Shown here: positions 47,097 to 57,639 of the stretch, one piece after another
How the letters are laid out: every line of letters starts with the position of its first letter
How positions within the stretch are numbered: position 1 is the stretch's first letter
NCBI GenBank assembly: GCA_019828595.1
Contig: JAHQRK010000016.1
Coordinates: forward strand, 1,302,001-1,366,000
Direction: 5' to 3'
DNA length: 64,000 nucleotides
From: Aphanomyces cochlioides
Taxonomy: Eukaryota > Oomycota > Saprolegniomycetes > Saprolegniales > Verrucalvaceae
Notes under the pieces: model-generated
What the model was told of the DNA's origin: nothing
Database searches by the model: none
The model's input: only the letters and a program-made list of their open reading frames with translations
Position numbers and translations under genes: made by a program

Positions 47097-47849
47097 GGCG
47101 CTCCTCCAAAGGAACCCCACTGGACTCTTTCAACCTGTATTAAACCTTCCGCATAATTATCCGGATATCCATGGAAACATCCAAGGAAATATCCATGGAT
47201 ATCCGGATAATTATCCGAAAACCCATGGATATTTCCTTGGACGGAACAAAGTGACATGGAATGCAATGAACGCTGTCATGTATTAGATGTAGGTTTTACG
47301 AATAGCTATCACTAAGCCTTTAAAATACATACTACCTGTTGCGTTTTGCTTCGCCACATGAACTGATCAAGGTAAGATTGAAGGTCGTCAGTTTGAACAC
47401 CTCGCATGGCCTTCAAGTACTGTTTCACACGTACTTCCCACACACCTTCAATTGACTGTGAGTTTCATTCTACAGGAGTTTCAACTTACTTTCATGCACC
47501 ATTCAACAGCGGCTGACTCGCTGACTGTTTCCTTCATAACCCTGTCGAACGTGTAGTCCGAGACATCGGACAAGTCATATAGACTGTCTATTGCAAATTT
47601 CGGAATGTATGTCCAGACAAGTGAATGGCTCTTATTGTTTGTGTTTAGTGGGTTTCAACTGGAGTGGTATTCTATTTCTAAGTATAAGGATTGGATGGTT
47701 CTCTTTCAATGGCGCGCATTCGTGGGGTCAGATTGGAGTTTATAGTGTATCTGGATAATCGATTCTTTTATCTGGATACAAAATCAATTCGTCATTTGTC
47801 CGTTAATACAGGTTGAAAGAGTCCAGTGGGGTTCTTTTGGAGGAGCGCC
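47097..47849 (-). mobile_element. Merlin-superfamily element, internally deleted (753 bp)
   Basis: The 47-bp terminal inverted repeats start GGCGCTCCTCCAAAGGAACC (47097-47143 and, inverted, 47803-47849) and differ by one base. The 8-bp duplication ACGAGATG flanks both ends (47089-47096, 47850-47857). The sister Helitron units carry the uninterrupted site. On the minus strand, 47336-47465 encodes NSQSIEGVWEVRVKQYLK, then a spacer and DDLQSYLDQFMWR, the C-terminal motif of IS1016/ISXO2-type DDE transposases used by Merlin elements. Only a transposase remnant is present, so the element is non-autonomous. Confidence 0.9.
47153..47240. repeat. Overlapping perfect palindromes inside the Merlin element
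   Basis: Arms of 22 bp (ATAATTATCCGGATATCCATGG, 47153-47174, and its complement 47193-47214) are perfect. An 18-bp arm, CCAAGGAAATATCCATGG (47181-47198), pairs perfectly with 47223-47240. The two hairpins share bases and so exclude each other. Confidence 0.92.
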
Positions 47850-48576
47850 ACGAGATGCATGGCAATTGGGTTTTTCTGGGACGATGCAAGATGAGATGCA
47901 TGTCTTAGGATAGCTTCACTCGGGCAGAAAAGGCCGCTGAATAAGCGGTCAACACACTGTGCAGTAGGGTGACGAGCCCTTTCTGCCACTTTAAGCCATA
48001 CTCTGGCCAGAGGCTTGGACTCCGAAAGGCGAATTCCGACGCGATCAAAAAAATTTAAAAAATAAAAATTTTATATATGCGAATGTTACGAAGTAGGGCC
48101 TTTATGGCTTGAAATACCGGACATTTTCATAGAGCAGCCAGGGACAGCAGGGACAGCTAAAACGTGTGGTTTTACTGTATTTTCATATTGACTTTGGACG
48201 AGTAAATCCTCTCCCCATAGTTCAACTTTTTTACAGTAAGGGGACAATGTGTAACGTTGGTTACCACTATTGCAACTGATGGTGCTACTTTTTTTGACGG
48301 AGTACCACTGTTGATAGTGGGCCTACGGCGAGTAGATTGAAACACTTCAGGGGTGTTTCATGATACTTAGCAGGTGTATTACCCAGTACCAAAGTTTCAA
48401 CTCATTATTGAACTCGATATTAAACAAAGTGATGTTTAATAAATACCGCGACTTCTGTACGATTTATGAAAGAAATGAGTAGTATTTTCTGGCAAACCAC
48501 ATTATGTTAAGCTTAAGTGGCGGGACACATATCCACAGTATTTTTACGATCCAATCACATTATCATTTTTGTGTTG

Positions 48577-50431
48577 ATGTTTTTGTATGAACATTTGTCT
48601 GACGCAGTTTTCTGCGTAGAAAATAACAACTACTCGGCCTCTAAGAAAGGCAAAGGCAATCATGACAATGACAATCAAGGCCATGCGATCGATAACTCCG
48701 AACCTGGAAAGCAAGCAGAGCGGAATGAAGTGCATACTACCGAACAAGAGTCTGCATCAACTGGAGCTAATGGCTGGGCTGTGGATGACGATGCCTTGAA
48801 TCAGGGCAATATTAACGACGAGGCGGCTATGAGAAAAGCCAACAAGGCGGAGTACAACAAACATGCTCGCGAAAAGAAACAGCAAGCTATCGTGGATGAA
48901 GTTGACGAAGAGGTGGCAATGGAAAATATCTAAAAAGGCGGAGTACAACAATCGTGCTCGCGAAAAGAATCGGCAAGCTCTTCTAAAGGCGGAGTACAAC
49001 AATCGTGCTCGCGAAAAGAAACGGCAAGCTATCCTGGATGAAGTCGACGAAGAGGTGGCAATGGACAAATCTAAAAAGGCGGAGTACAACAATCGTGCTC
49101 GCGAAAAGAATCGGCAGGCTCTTCTAAAGGCGGAGTACAACAATCGTGCTCGCGAAAAGAAACGGCAAGCTATCCTGGATGAAGTCGACGAAGAGGTGGC
49201 AATGGACAAATCTAAAAAGGCGGAGTACAACAATCGTGCTCGCGAAAAGAATCGGCAAGCTCTTCTAAAGGCGGAGTACAACAATCGTGCTCGCGAAAAG
49301 AAACGGCAAGCTATCCTGGATAAAGTTGACGAAGAGGTGGCAATGGAAAAATCCAAAAAGGCGGAGTACAACAATCGTGCTCGCGAAACGAAACGGCATG
49401 CTATCGTGGAAGACTTCGACAAAGAGGTGGCTATGAAAAGATCCAAGAAGGCGGAATACAACAAACGTGCTCGCGAAAAAAAGCACAACACTGAGGTTGC
49501 GAATCAAGGGCGGGGTGCCATCATTTTGCACCATACGGACATGGATAAGAGCGACGAAGAGGAAACCAAGGAGGGAGAAGACGGAATCCATTATCGCGCT
49601 CAAAGTGACCATCATCTCAAGATTCTGGCAGCTCAGGAGCAAGAAGATCGCGAGCGCAGAGTTGACAATCGAAGGATCTATGCTGCGCTACAACCTAACC
49701 GTATGAATGAAGGAGGTGAAGAAGAAACCAAGGAAGAAGATATTTCCGATGGAAATGTGGATTGCAACACTGACAATCAATTACTTGCCTTGGCAAATGC
49801 TGATCCTCCGCTAAACGTGGATGTGGATTTGATTGATGTACCTCCTCGCGAGCAAGGACTAAATCTCCGGAATAAACCCAAGGGTCGCCCGAAGAAGAAG
49901 AGTGGTCACAACAGTGCACGCGTCAGTTTCGATGACTTCGATGAATCATTGGTGCCTCTTCATACTATTGAGCAGCGTTCGATTTGCCGCCATTGCGAAG
50001 CGAAGATTTGGCCAGGCGAAGAAAAGGACTGCTGCGGTGGAGGCTCTCGAGTGCTGCCTGTTGCTACCTGGCCTGACACACCCGAGTTTCGCGAATACAT
50101 TGCTTTGTTCAAAACCAGAGGGTTTGTCAATAACACTCGCCGGTACAACGCCCTCTTTGCCTTTACATCAATTGGTACCAAAGAAATTATTCACGGCAAC
50201 GGTGGGCCGAGATCTACGAAAAATAATATTCGTCAGTCAACAGTAGCCAATCAGAATGCTCGGCGTTATCTTATTTTTTTACTTCGAACTGGGCCTGAAT
50301 CAAATTCTAAATTTATAGTATGGCTTCAAACGTTTCATGTGTGTGAGCAAATCTTTGCTATTTCCAAAGCAAAACGCTCCACCCAGGGGCGTAGCCCTGG
50401 CCTCACCCTAGTCTATTACTTAAGGCTCTAA
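48577..50431 (+). pseudogene. Truncated Helitron N-terminal frame with KAEYN repeats (unit 1)
   Basis: The first in-frame ATG is at 48577 (the frame is open further 5' but only from a GTG). A polar segment is followed by repeats of the KAEYNNRAREKKRQA / ILDEVDEEVAMDKSK type (48838-49475). These are highly charged and probably helical. The frame shifts at 48925 (ATGGAAAATATCTAA) and then stays open. Downstream is a zinc motif CRHCEAKIWPGEEKDCCGGG and the Helitron N-terminal domain (RRYNALFAFTSIGTKEIIHG). The frame is cut after GGPRS and continues into unrelated 3'-end sequence; its stop TAA (50429) lies in the next unit. Confidence 0.85.
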
Positions 50432-53409
50432 CGCAACACGTAAGTACGAGACTAAGTACGAGAGTAATTTTTACATACAAACGTCAAGTCAACAAATGAG
50501 CAATTTTTACATACAAACGCCAAGTCAACAAATGAGCAATTTTTATATACTTTATCCAAGTACAAAATGAGCAATTTTTACATACAAACGCCAAGTCAAA
50601 AAAAGAGTAATTTGAGACAAGTTCGTTCATGCACCCATGATGCTGGACGTGGCAGTTGTCGATAATATTAATAATCATTCCACATACAAAATGAAAATAT
50701 TGTCCTACTATTTAAAATAATACCTGCCAAAGATGAGATGAATGGCAGTTGAGTTTTTCTGGGACGATGCAAGGTGAGATGCATGTCTTAGGATAGCTTC
50801 ACTCGGGCAGAAAAGGCCGCTGAATAAGTGGTCAACACACTGTGCAGTAGGGTGACGAGCCCTTTCTGCCACTTTAAGCCATACCCTGGCCAGAGGCTTG
50901 GACTCCGAAAGGCGAATTCCGACGCGATATGCGAATGTTACGAAGTAGGGCCTTTTTGGCTCGAATACCGGACATTTTCATAGAGCAGCCAGGGACAGCT
51001 ATAACGTGTGTTTTTACTGTATTTTCATATTGACTTTGGACGAGTAAATCCTCTCCCCATAGTTCAACTTTTTACAGTAAGGGGACAATGTGTAACGTTG
51101 GTTACCACTATTGCAACTGATGGTGCTACTTTTTTTGACGGAGTACCACTGTTGATAGTGGGCCTACGGCGAGTAGATTGAAACACTTCAGGGGTGTTTC
51201 ATGATACTTAGCAGGTGTATTACCCAGTATCAAAGTTTCAACTCATTGGATGTACGAGTTCAATACGCGATATTAAACAAAGTGATGTTCAATAAATACC
51301 GCGAACTCTGTACGATTTATGAAAGAAATGAGTAGTATTTTCTGGCAAACCACATTATGTTAAGCTTAAGTGGCGGGACACATATCCACAGTATTTTTAC
51401 GATCCAATCACATTATCATTTTTGTGTTGATGTTTTTGTATGAACATTTGTCTGACGCAGTTTTCTGCGTAGAAAATAACAACTACTCGGCCTCTAAGAA
51501 AGGCAAAGGCAATCATGACAATGACAATCAAGGCCATGCGATCGATAACTCCGAACCTGGAAAGCAAGCAGAGCGGAATGAAGTGCATACTACCGAACAA
51601 GAGTCTGCATCAACTGGAGCTAATGGCTGGGCTGTGGATGACGATGCCTTGAATCAGGGCAATATTAACGACGAGGCGGCTATGAGAAAAGCCAACAAGG
51701 CGGAGTACAACAAACATGCTCGCGAAAAGAAACAGCAAGCTATCGTGGATGAAGTTGACGAAGAGGTGGCAATGGACAAATATCTAAAAAGGCGGAGTAC
51801 AACAATCGTGCTCGCGAAAAGAATCGGCAAGCTCTTCTAAAGGCGGAGTACAACAATCATGCTCGCGAAAAGAAACAGCAAGCTATCCTGGATGAAGTCG
51901 ACGAAGAGGTGGCAATGGAAAATATCTAAAAAGGCGGAGTACAACAATCGTGCTCGCGAAAAGAATCGGCAAGCTCTTCTAAAGGCGGAGTACAACAATC
52001 GTGCTCGCGAAAAGAAACGGCAAGCTATCCTGGATGAAGTCGACGAAGAGGTGGCAATGGAAAATATCTAAAAAGGCGGAGTACAACAATCGTGCTCGCG
52101 AAAAGAATCGGCAAGCTCTTCTAAAGGCGGAGTACAACAATCGTGCTCGCGAAAAGAAACGGCAAGCTATCCTGGATGAAGTCGACGAAGAGGTGGCAAT
52201 GGAAAATATCTAAAAAGGCGGAGTACAACAATCGTGCTCGCGAAAAGAATCGGCAGGCTCTTCTAAAGGCGGAGTACAACAATCGTGTTCGCGAAAAGAA
52301 ACGGCAAGCTATCCTGGATAAAGTTGACGAAGAGGTGGCAATGGAAAAATCCAAAAAGGCGGAGTACAACAATCGTGCTCGCGAAACGAAACGGCATGCT
52401 ATCGTGGAAGACTTCGACAAAGAGGTGGCTATGAAAAGATCCAAGAAGGCGGAATACAACAAACGTGCTCGCGAAAAAAAGCACAACACTGAGGTTGCGA
52501 ATCAAGGGCGGGGTGCCATCATTTTGCACCATACGGACATGGATAAGAGCGACGAAGAGGAAACCAAGGAGGGAGAAGACGGAATCCATTATCGCACTCA
52601 AAGTGACCATCATCTCAAGATTCTGGCAGCTCAGGAGCAAGAAGATCGCGAGCGCAGAGTTGACAATCGAAGGATCTATGCTGCGCTACAACCTAACCGT
52701 ATGAATGAAGGAGGTGAAGAAGAAACCAAGGAAGAAGATATTTCCGATGGAAATGTGGATTGCAACACTGACAATCAATTACTTGCCTTGGCAAATGCTG
52801 ATCCTCCGCTAAACGTGGATGTGGATTTGATTGATGTACCTCCTCGCGAGCAAGGACTAAATCTCCGGAATAAACCCAAGGGTCGCCCGAAGAAGAAGAG
52901 TGGTCACAACAGTGCACGCGTCAGTTTCGATGACTTCGATGAATCATTGGTGCCTCTTCATACTATTGAGCAGCGTTCGATTTGCCGCCATTGCGAAGCG
53001 AAGATTTGGCCAGGCGAAGAAAAGGACTGCTGCGGTGGAGGCTCTCGAGTGCTGCCTGTTGCTACCTGGCCTGACACACCCGAGTTTCGCGAATACATTG
53101 CTTTGTTCAAAACCAGAGGGTTTGTCAATAACACTCGCCGGTACAACGCCCTCTTTGCCTTTACATCAATTGGTACCAAAGAAATTATTCACGGCAACGG
53201 TGGGCCGAGATCTACGAAAAATAATATTCGTCAGTCAACAGTAGCCAATCAGAATGCTCGGCGTTATCTTATTTTTTTACTTCGAACTGGGCCTGAATCA
53301 AATTCTAAATTTATAGTATGGCTTCAAACGTTTCATGTGTGTGAGCAAATCTTTGCTATTTCCAAAGCAAAACGCTCCACCCAGGGGCGTAGCCCTGGCC
53401 TCACCCTAG
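50412..53409 (+). mobile_element. Helitron array unit 2 (2998 bp, internally deleted)
   Basis: Starts TCTATTACTTAAGG directly after the CTAG of unit 1, with no base between, and ends hairpin plus CTAG (53406-53409). Same internal deletion as unit 1 and 3. Has one minisatellite copy and the most KAEYN repeats. Confidence 0.93.
50466..50611 (+). repeat. Minisatellite in Helitron 5' region (unit 2)
   Basis: One full 71-bp module (with TATCCAAGTACAAAATGAG once) between partial ACATACAAACG half-units. Confidence 0.8.
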
Positions 53410-53429
53410 TCTATTACTTAAGGCTCTAA
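51430..53429 (+). pseudogene. Truncated Helitron N-terminal frame with KAEYN repeats (unit 2)
   Basis: As in unit 1, but the repeat block (about 51700-52475) is longer and broken several times. A two-base insertion is at 51780 (GACAAATATCTA). Three copies of the frameshifting ATGGAAAATATCTAA variant are at about 51914, 52056 and 52199. The frame from about 52215 to the stop at 53429 is open and carries the zinc motif and Helitron N-terminal domain. Confidence 0.85.
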
Positions 53430-56407
53430 CGCAACACGTAAGTACGAGACTAAGTACGAGAGTAATTTTTACATACAAACGTCAAGTCAACAAATGAGCA
53501 ATTTTTACATACAAACGCCAAGTCAACAAATGAGCAATTTTTATATACTTTATCCAAGTACAAAATGAGCAATTTTTACATACAAACGCCAAGTCAACAA
53601 ATGAGCAATTTTTATATACTTTATCCAAGTACAAAACGAGCAATTTTTACATACAAACGCCAAGTCAACAAATGAGCAATTTTTATATACTTTATCCAAG
53701 TACAAAATGAGCAATTTTTACATACAAACGCCAAGTCAAAAAAAGAGTAATTTGAGACAAGTTCGTTCATGCACCCATGATGCTGGACGTGGCAGTTGTC
53801 GATAATATTAATAATCATTCCACATACAAAATGAAAATATTGTCCTACTATTTAAAATAATACCTGCCAAAGATGAGATGAATGGCAGTTGAGTTTTTCT
53901 GGGACGATGCAAGGTGAGATGCATGTCTTAGGATAGCTTCACTCGGGCAGAAAAGGCCGCTGAATAAGTGGTCAACACACTGTGCAGTAGGGTGACGAGC
54001 CCTTTCTGCCACTTTAAGCCATACCCTGGCCAGAGGCTTGGACTCCGAAAGGCGAATTCCGACGCGATATGCGAATGTTACGAAGTAGGGCCTTTTTGGC
54101 TCGAATACCGGACATTTTCATAGAGCAGCCAGGGACAGCTATAACGTGTGTTTTTACTGTATTTTCATATTGACTTTGGACGAGTAAATCCTCTCCCCAT
54201 AGTTCAACTTTTTACAGTAAGGGGACAATGTGTAACGTTGGTTACCACTATTGCAACTGATGGTGCTACTTTTTTTGACGGAGTACCACTGTTGATAGTG
54301 GGCCTACGGCGAGTAGATTGAAACACTTCAGGGGTGTTTCATGATACTTAGCAGGTGTATTACCCAGTATCAAAGTTTCAACTCATTGGATGTACGAGTT
54401 CAATACGCGATATTAAACAAAGTGATGTTCAATAAATACCGCGAACTCTGTACGATTTATGAAAGAAATGAGTAGTATTTTCTGGCAAACCACATTATGT
54501 TAAGCTTAAGTGGCGGGACACATATCCACAGTATTTTTACGATCCAATCACATTATCATTTTTGTGTTGATGTTTTTGTATGAACATTTGTCTGACGCAG
54601 TTTTCTGCGTAGAAAATAACAACTACTCGGCCTCTAAGAAAGGCAAAGGCAATCATGACAATGACAATCAAGGCCATGCGATCGATAACTCCGAACCTGG
54701 AAAGCAAGCAGAGCGGAATGAAGTGCATACTACCGAACAAGAGTCTGCATCAACTGGAGCTAATGGCTGGGCTGTGGATGACGATGCCTTGAATCAGGGC
54801 AATATTAACGACGAGGCGGCTATGAGAAAAGCCAACAAGGCGGAGTACAACAAACATGCTCGCGAAAAGAAACAGCAAGCTATCGTGGATGAAGTTGACG
54901 AAGAGGTGGCAATGGACAAATATCTAAAAAGGCGGAGTACAACAATCGTGCTCGCGAAAAGAATCGGCAAGCTCTTCTAAAGGCGGAGTACAACAATCAT
55001 GCTCGCGAAAAGAAACGGCAAGCTATCCTGGATGAAGTCGACGAAGAGGTGGCAATGGAAAATATCTAAAAAGGCGGAGTACAACAATCGTGCTCGCGAA
55101 AAGAATCGGCAAGCTCTTCTAAAGGCGGAGTACAACAATCGTGCTCGCGAAAAGAAACGGCAAGCTATCCTGGATGAAGTCGACGAAGAGGTGGCAATGG
55201 AAAATATCTAAAAAGGCGGAGTACAACAATCGTGCTCGCGAAAAGAATCGGCAAGCTCTTCTAAAGGCGGAGTACAACAATCGTGCTCGCGAAAAGAAAC
55301 GGCAAGCTATCCTGGATGAAGTCGACGAAGAGGTGGCAATGGAAAAATCCAAAAAGGCGGAGTACAACAATCGTGCTCGCGAAACGAAACGGCATGCTAT
55401 CGTGGAAGACTTCGACAAAGAGGTGGCTATGAAAAGATCCAAGAAGGCGGAATACAACAAACGTGCTCGCGAAAAAAAGCACAACACTGAGGTTGCGAAT
55501 CAAGGGCGGGGTGCCATCATTTTGCACCATACGGACATGGATAAGAGCGACGAAGAGGAAACCAAGGAGGGAGAAGACGGAATCCATTATCACGCTCAAA
55601 GTGACCATCATCTCAAGATTCTGGCAGCTCAGGAGCAAGAAGATCGCGAGCGCAGAGTTGACAATCGAAGGATCTATGCTGCGCTACAACCTAACCGTAT
55701 GAATGAAGGAGGTGAAGAAGAAACCCAGGAAGAAGATATTTCCGATGGAAATGTGGATTGCAACACTGACAATCAATTACTTGCCTTGGCAAATGCTGAT
55801 CCTCCGCTAAACGTGGATGTGGATTTGATTGATGTACCTCCTCGCGAGCAAGGACTAAATCTCCGGAATAAACCCAAGGGTCGCCCGAAGAAGAAGAGTG
55901 GTCACAACAGTGCACGCGTCAGTTTCGATGACTTCGATGAATCATTGGTGCCTCTTCATACTATTGAGCAGCGTTCGATTTGCCGCCATTGCGAAGCGAA
56001 GATTTGGCCAGGCGAAGAAAAGGACTGCTGCGGTGGAGGCTCTCGAGTGCTGCCTGTTGCTACCTGGCCTGACACACCCGAGTTTCGCGAATACATTGCT
56101 TTGTTCAAAACCAGAGGGTTTGTCAATAACACTCGCCGGTACAACGCCCTCTTTGCCTTTACATCTATTGATACCAAAGAAATTATTCACGGCAACGGTG
56201 GGCCGAGATCTACGAAAAATAATATTCGTCAGTCAACAGTAGCCAATCAGAATGCTCGGCGTTATCTTATTTTTTTACTTCGAACTGGGCCTGAATCAAA
56301 TTCTAAATTTATAGTATGGCTTCAAACGTTTCATGTGTGTGAGCAAATCTTTGCTATTTCCAAAGCAAAACGCTCCACCCAGGGGCGTAGCCCTGGCCTC
56401 ACCCTAG
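53410..56407 (+). mobile_element. Helitron array unit 3 (2998 bp, internally deleted)
   Basis: Starts TC immediately after the CTAG of unit 2 and ends CTAG at 56404-56407. Three minisatellite modules and fewer KAEYN repeats than unit 2; the two differences are both 142 bp, so the equal total length is a coincidence. Confidence 0.93.
53464..53751 (+). repeat. Minisatellite in Helitron 5' region (3 modules, unit 3)
   Basis: Three TATATACTTTATCCAAGTAC modules at 71-bp spacing; one has AAAACGAG instead of AAAATGAG. Confidence 0.85.
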
Positions 56408-56427
56408 TCTATTACTTAAGGCTCTAA
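54570..56427 (+). pseudogene. Truncated Helitron N-terminal frame with KAEYN repeats (unit 3)
   Basis: Repeat block about 54840-55470, with the two-base insertion at 54920 (as in unit 2) and two frameshifting ATGGAAAATATCTAA variants (55056, 55198). From 55215 the frame is open to its stop at 56427. The zinc motif and N-terminal domain are present; Rep and helicase absent. Confidence 0.85.
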
Positions 56428-56461
56428 CGCAACACGTAAGTACGAGACTAAGTACGAGAGT

Positions 56462-56819
56462 AATTTTTACATACAAACGTCAAGTCAACAAATGAGCAAT
56501 TTTTACATACAAACGCCAAGTCAACAAATGAGCAATATTTATATACTTTATCCAAGTACAAAATGAGCAATTTTTACATACAAACGCCAAGTCAACAAAT
56601 GAGCAATTTTTATATACTTTATCCAAGTACAAAATGAGCAATTTTTACATACAAACGCCAAGTCAACAAATGAGCAATTTTTATATACTTTATCCAAGTA
56701 CAAAATGAGCAATTTTTACATACAAACGCCAAGTCAACAAATGAGCAATTTTTATATACTTTATCCAAGTACAAAATGAGCAATTTTTACATACAAACGC
56801 CAAGTCAAAAAAAGAGTAA
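56462..56819 (+). repeat. Minisatellite in Helitron 5' region (4 modules, unit 4)
   Basis: Four TATATACTTTATCCAAGTAC modules at 71-bp spacing, the highest count of the four units. Confidence 0.85.
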
Positions 56820-57639
56820 TTTGAGACAAGTTCGTTCATGCACCCATGATGCTGGACGTGGCAGTTGTCGATAATATTAATAATCATTCCACATACAAAA
56901 TGAAAATATTGTCCTACTATTTAAAATAATACCTGCCAAAGATGAGATGAATGGCAGTTGAGTTTTTCTGGGACGATGCAAGGTGAGATGCATGTCTTAG
57001 GATAGCTTCACTCGGGCAGAAAAGGCCGCTGAATAAGTGGTCAACACACTGTGCAGTAGGGTGACGAGCCCTTTCTGCCACTTTAAGCCATACCCTGGCC
57101 AGAGGCTTGGACTCCGAAAGGCGAATTCCGACGCGATATGCGAATGTTACGAAGTAGGGCCTTTTTGGCTCGAAATACCGGACATTTTCATAGAGCAGCC
57201 AGGGACAGCTATAACGTGTGTTTTTACTGTATTTTCATATTGACTTTGGACGAGTAAATCCTCTCCCCATAGTTCAACTTTTTACAGTAAGGGGACAATG
57301 TGTAACGTTGGTTACCACTATTGCAACTGATGGTGCTACTTTTTTTGACGGAGTACCACTGTTGATAGTGGGCCTACGGCGAGTAGATTGAAACACTTCA
57401 GGGGTGTTTCATGATACTTAGCAGGTGTATTACCCAGTATCAAAGTTTCAACTCATTGGATGTACGAGTTCAATACGCGATATTAAACAAAGTGATGTTC
57501 AATAAATACCGCGAACTCTGTACGATTTATGAAAGAAATGAGTAGTATTTTCTGGCAAACCACATTATGTTAAGCTTAAGTGGCGGGACACATATCCACA
57601 GTATTTTTACGATCCAATCACATTATCATTTTTGTGTTG

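Larger units (their letters stand above)
46707..50411 (+). mobile_element. Helitron array unit 1 (internally deleted, with Merlin insertion)
   Basis: Begins TCTATTACTTAAGG right after an A (46706) and ends CTAG at 50408-50411, preceded by the hairpin CCAGGGGCGTAGCCCTGG (50383-50400), the classical Helitron 5'-TC / 3'-hairpin-CTRR layout with an 11-nt hairpin-to-end spacing. Without the Merlin element and its duplicated target the unit is about 2.94 kb. It carries the N-terminal part of the RepHel frame only; Rep and helicase are deleted at GAGATCT (about 50217). Confidence 0.92.

Noticed and set aside
48517..48600. Signal-peptide-like hydrophobic N-terminus (IIIFVLMFLY) on the array frames
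   Set aside because: The frame reaches that part only from a GTG with no ATG upstream. It lies 5' of a Helitron protein, and a GTATGA...TAG pair could be an intron there. I take the first ATG after it as the conservative start.
48757..49491. Long minus-strand frames full of RARLLYSAFLD repeats in every unit
   Set aside because: They are the exact reverse of the KAEYN repeat block; the plus-strand frame continues into recognisable Helitron domains.
53410..56407. Units 2 and 3 as identical copies because both are 2998 bp
   Set aside because: They differ in minisatellite number and KAEYN repeat number by 142 bp each in opposite directions.
46720..56820. CRISPR-like array
   Set aside because: The 71-bp modules have no unique spacers between short identical repeats, and the host is eukaryotic.
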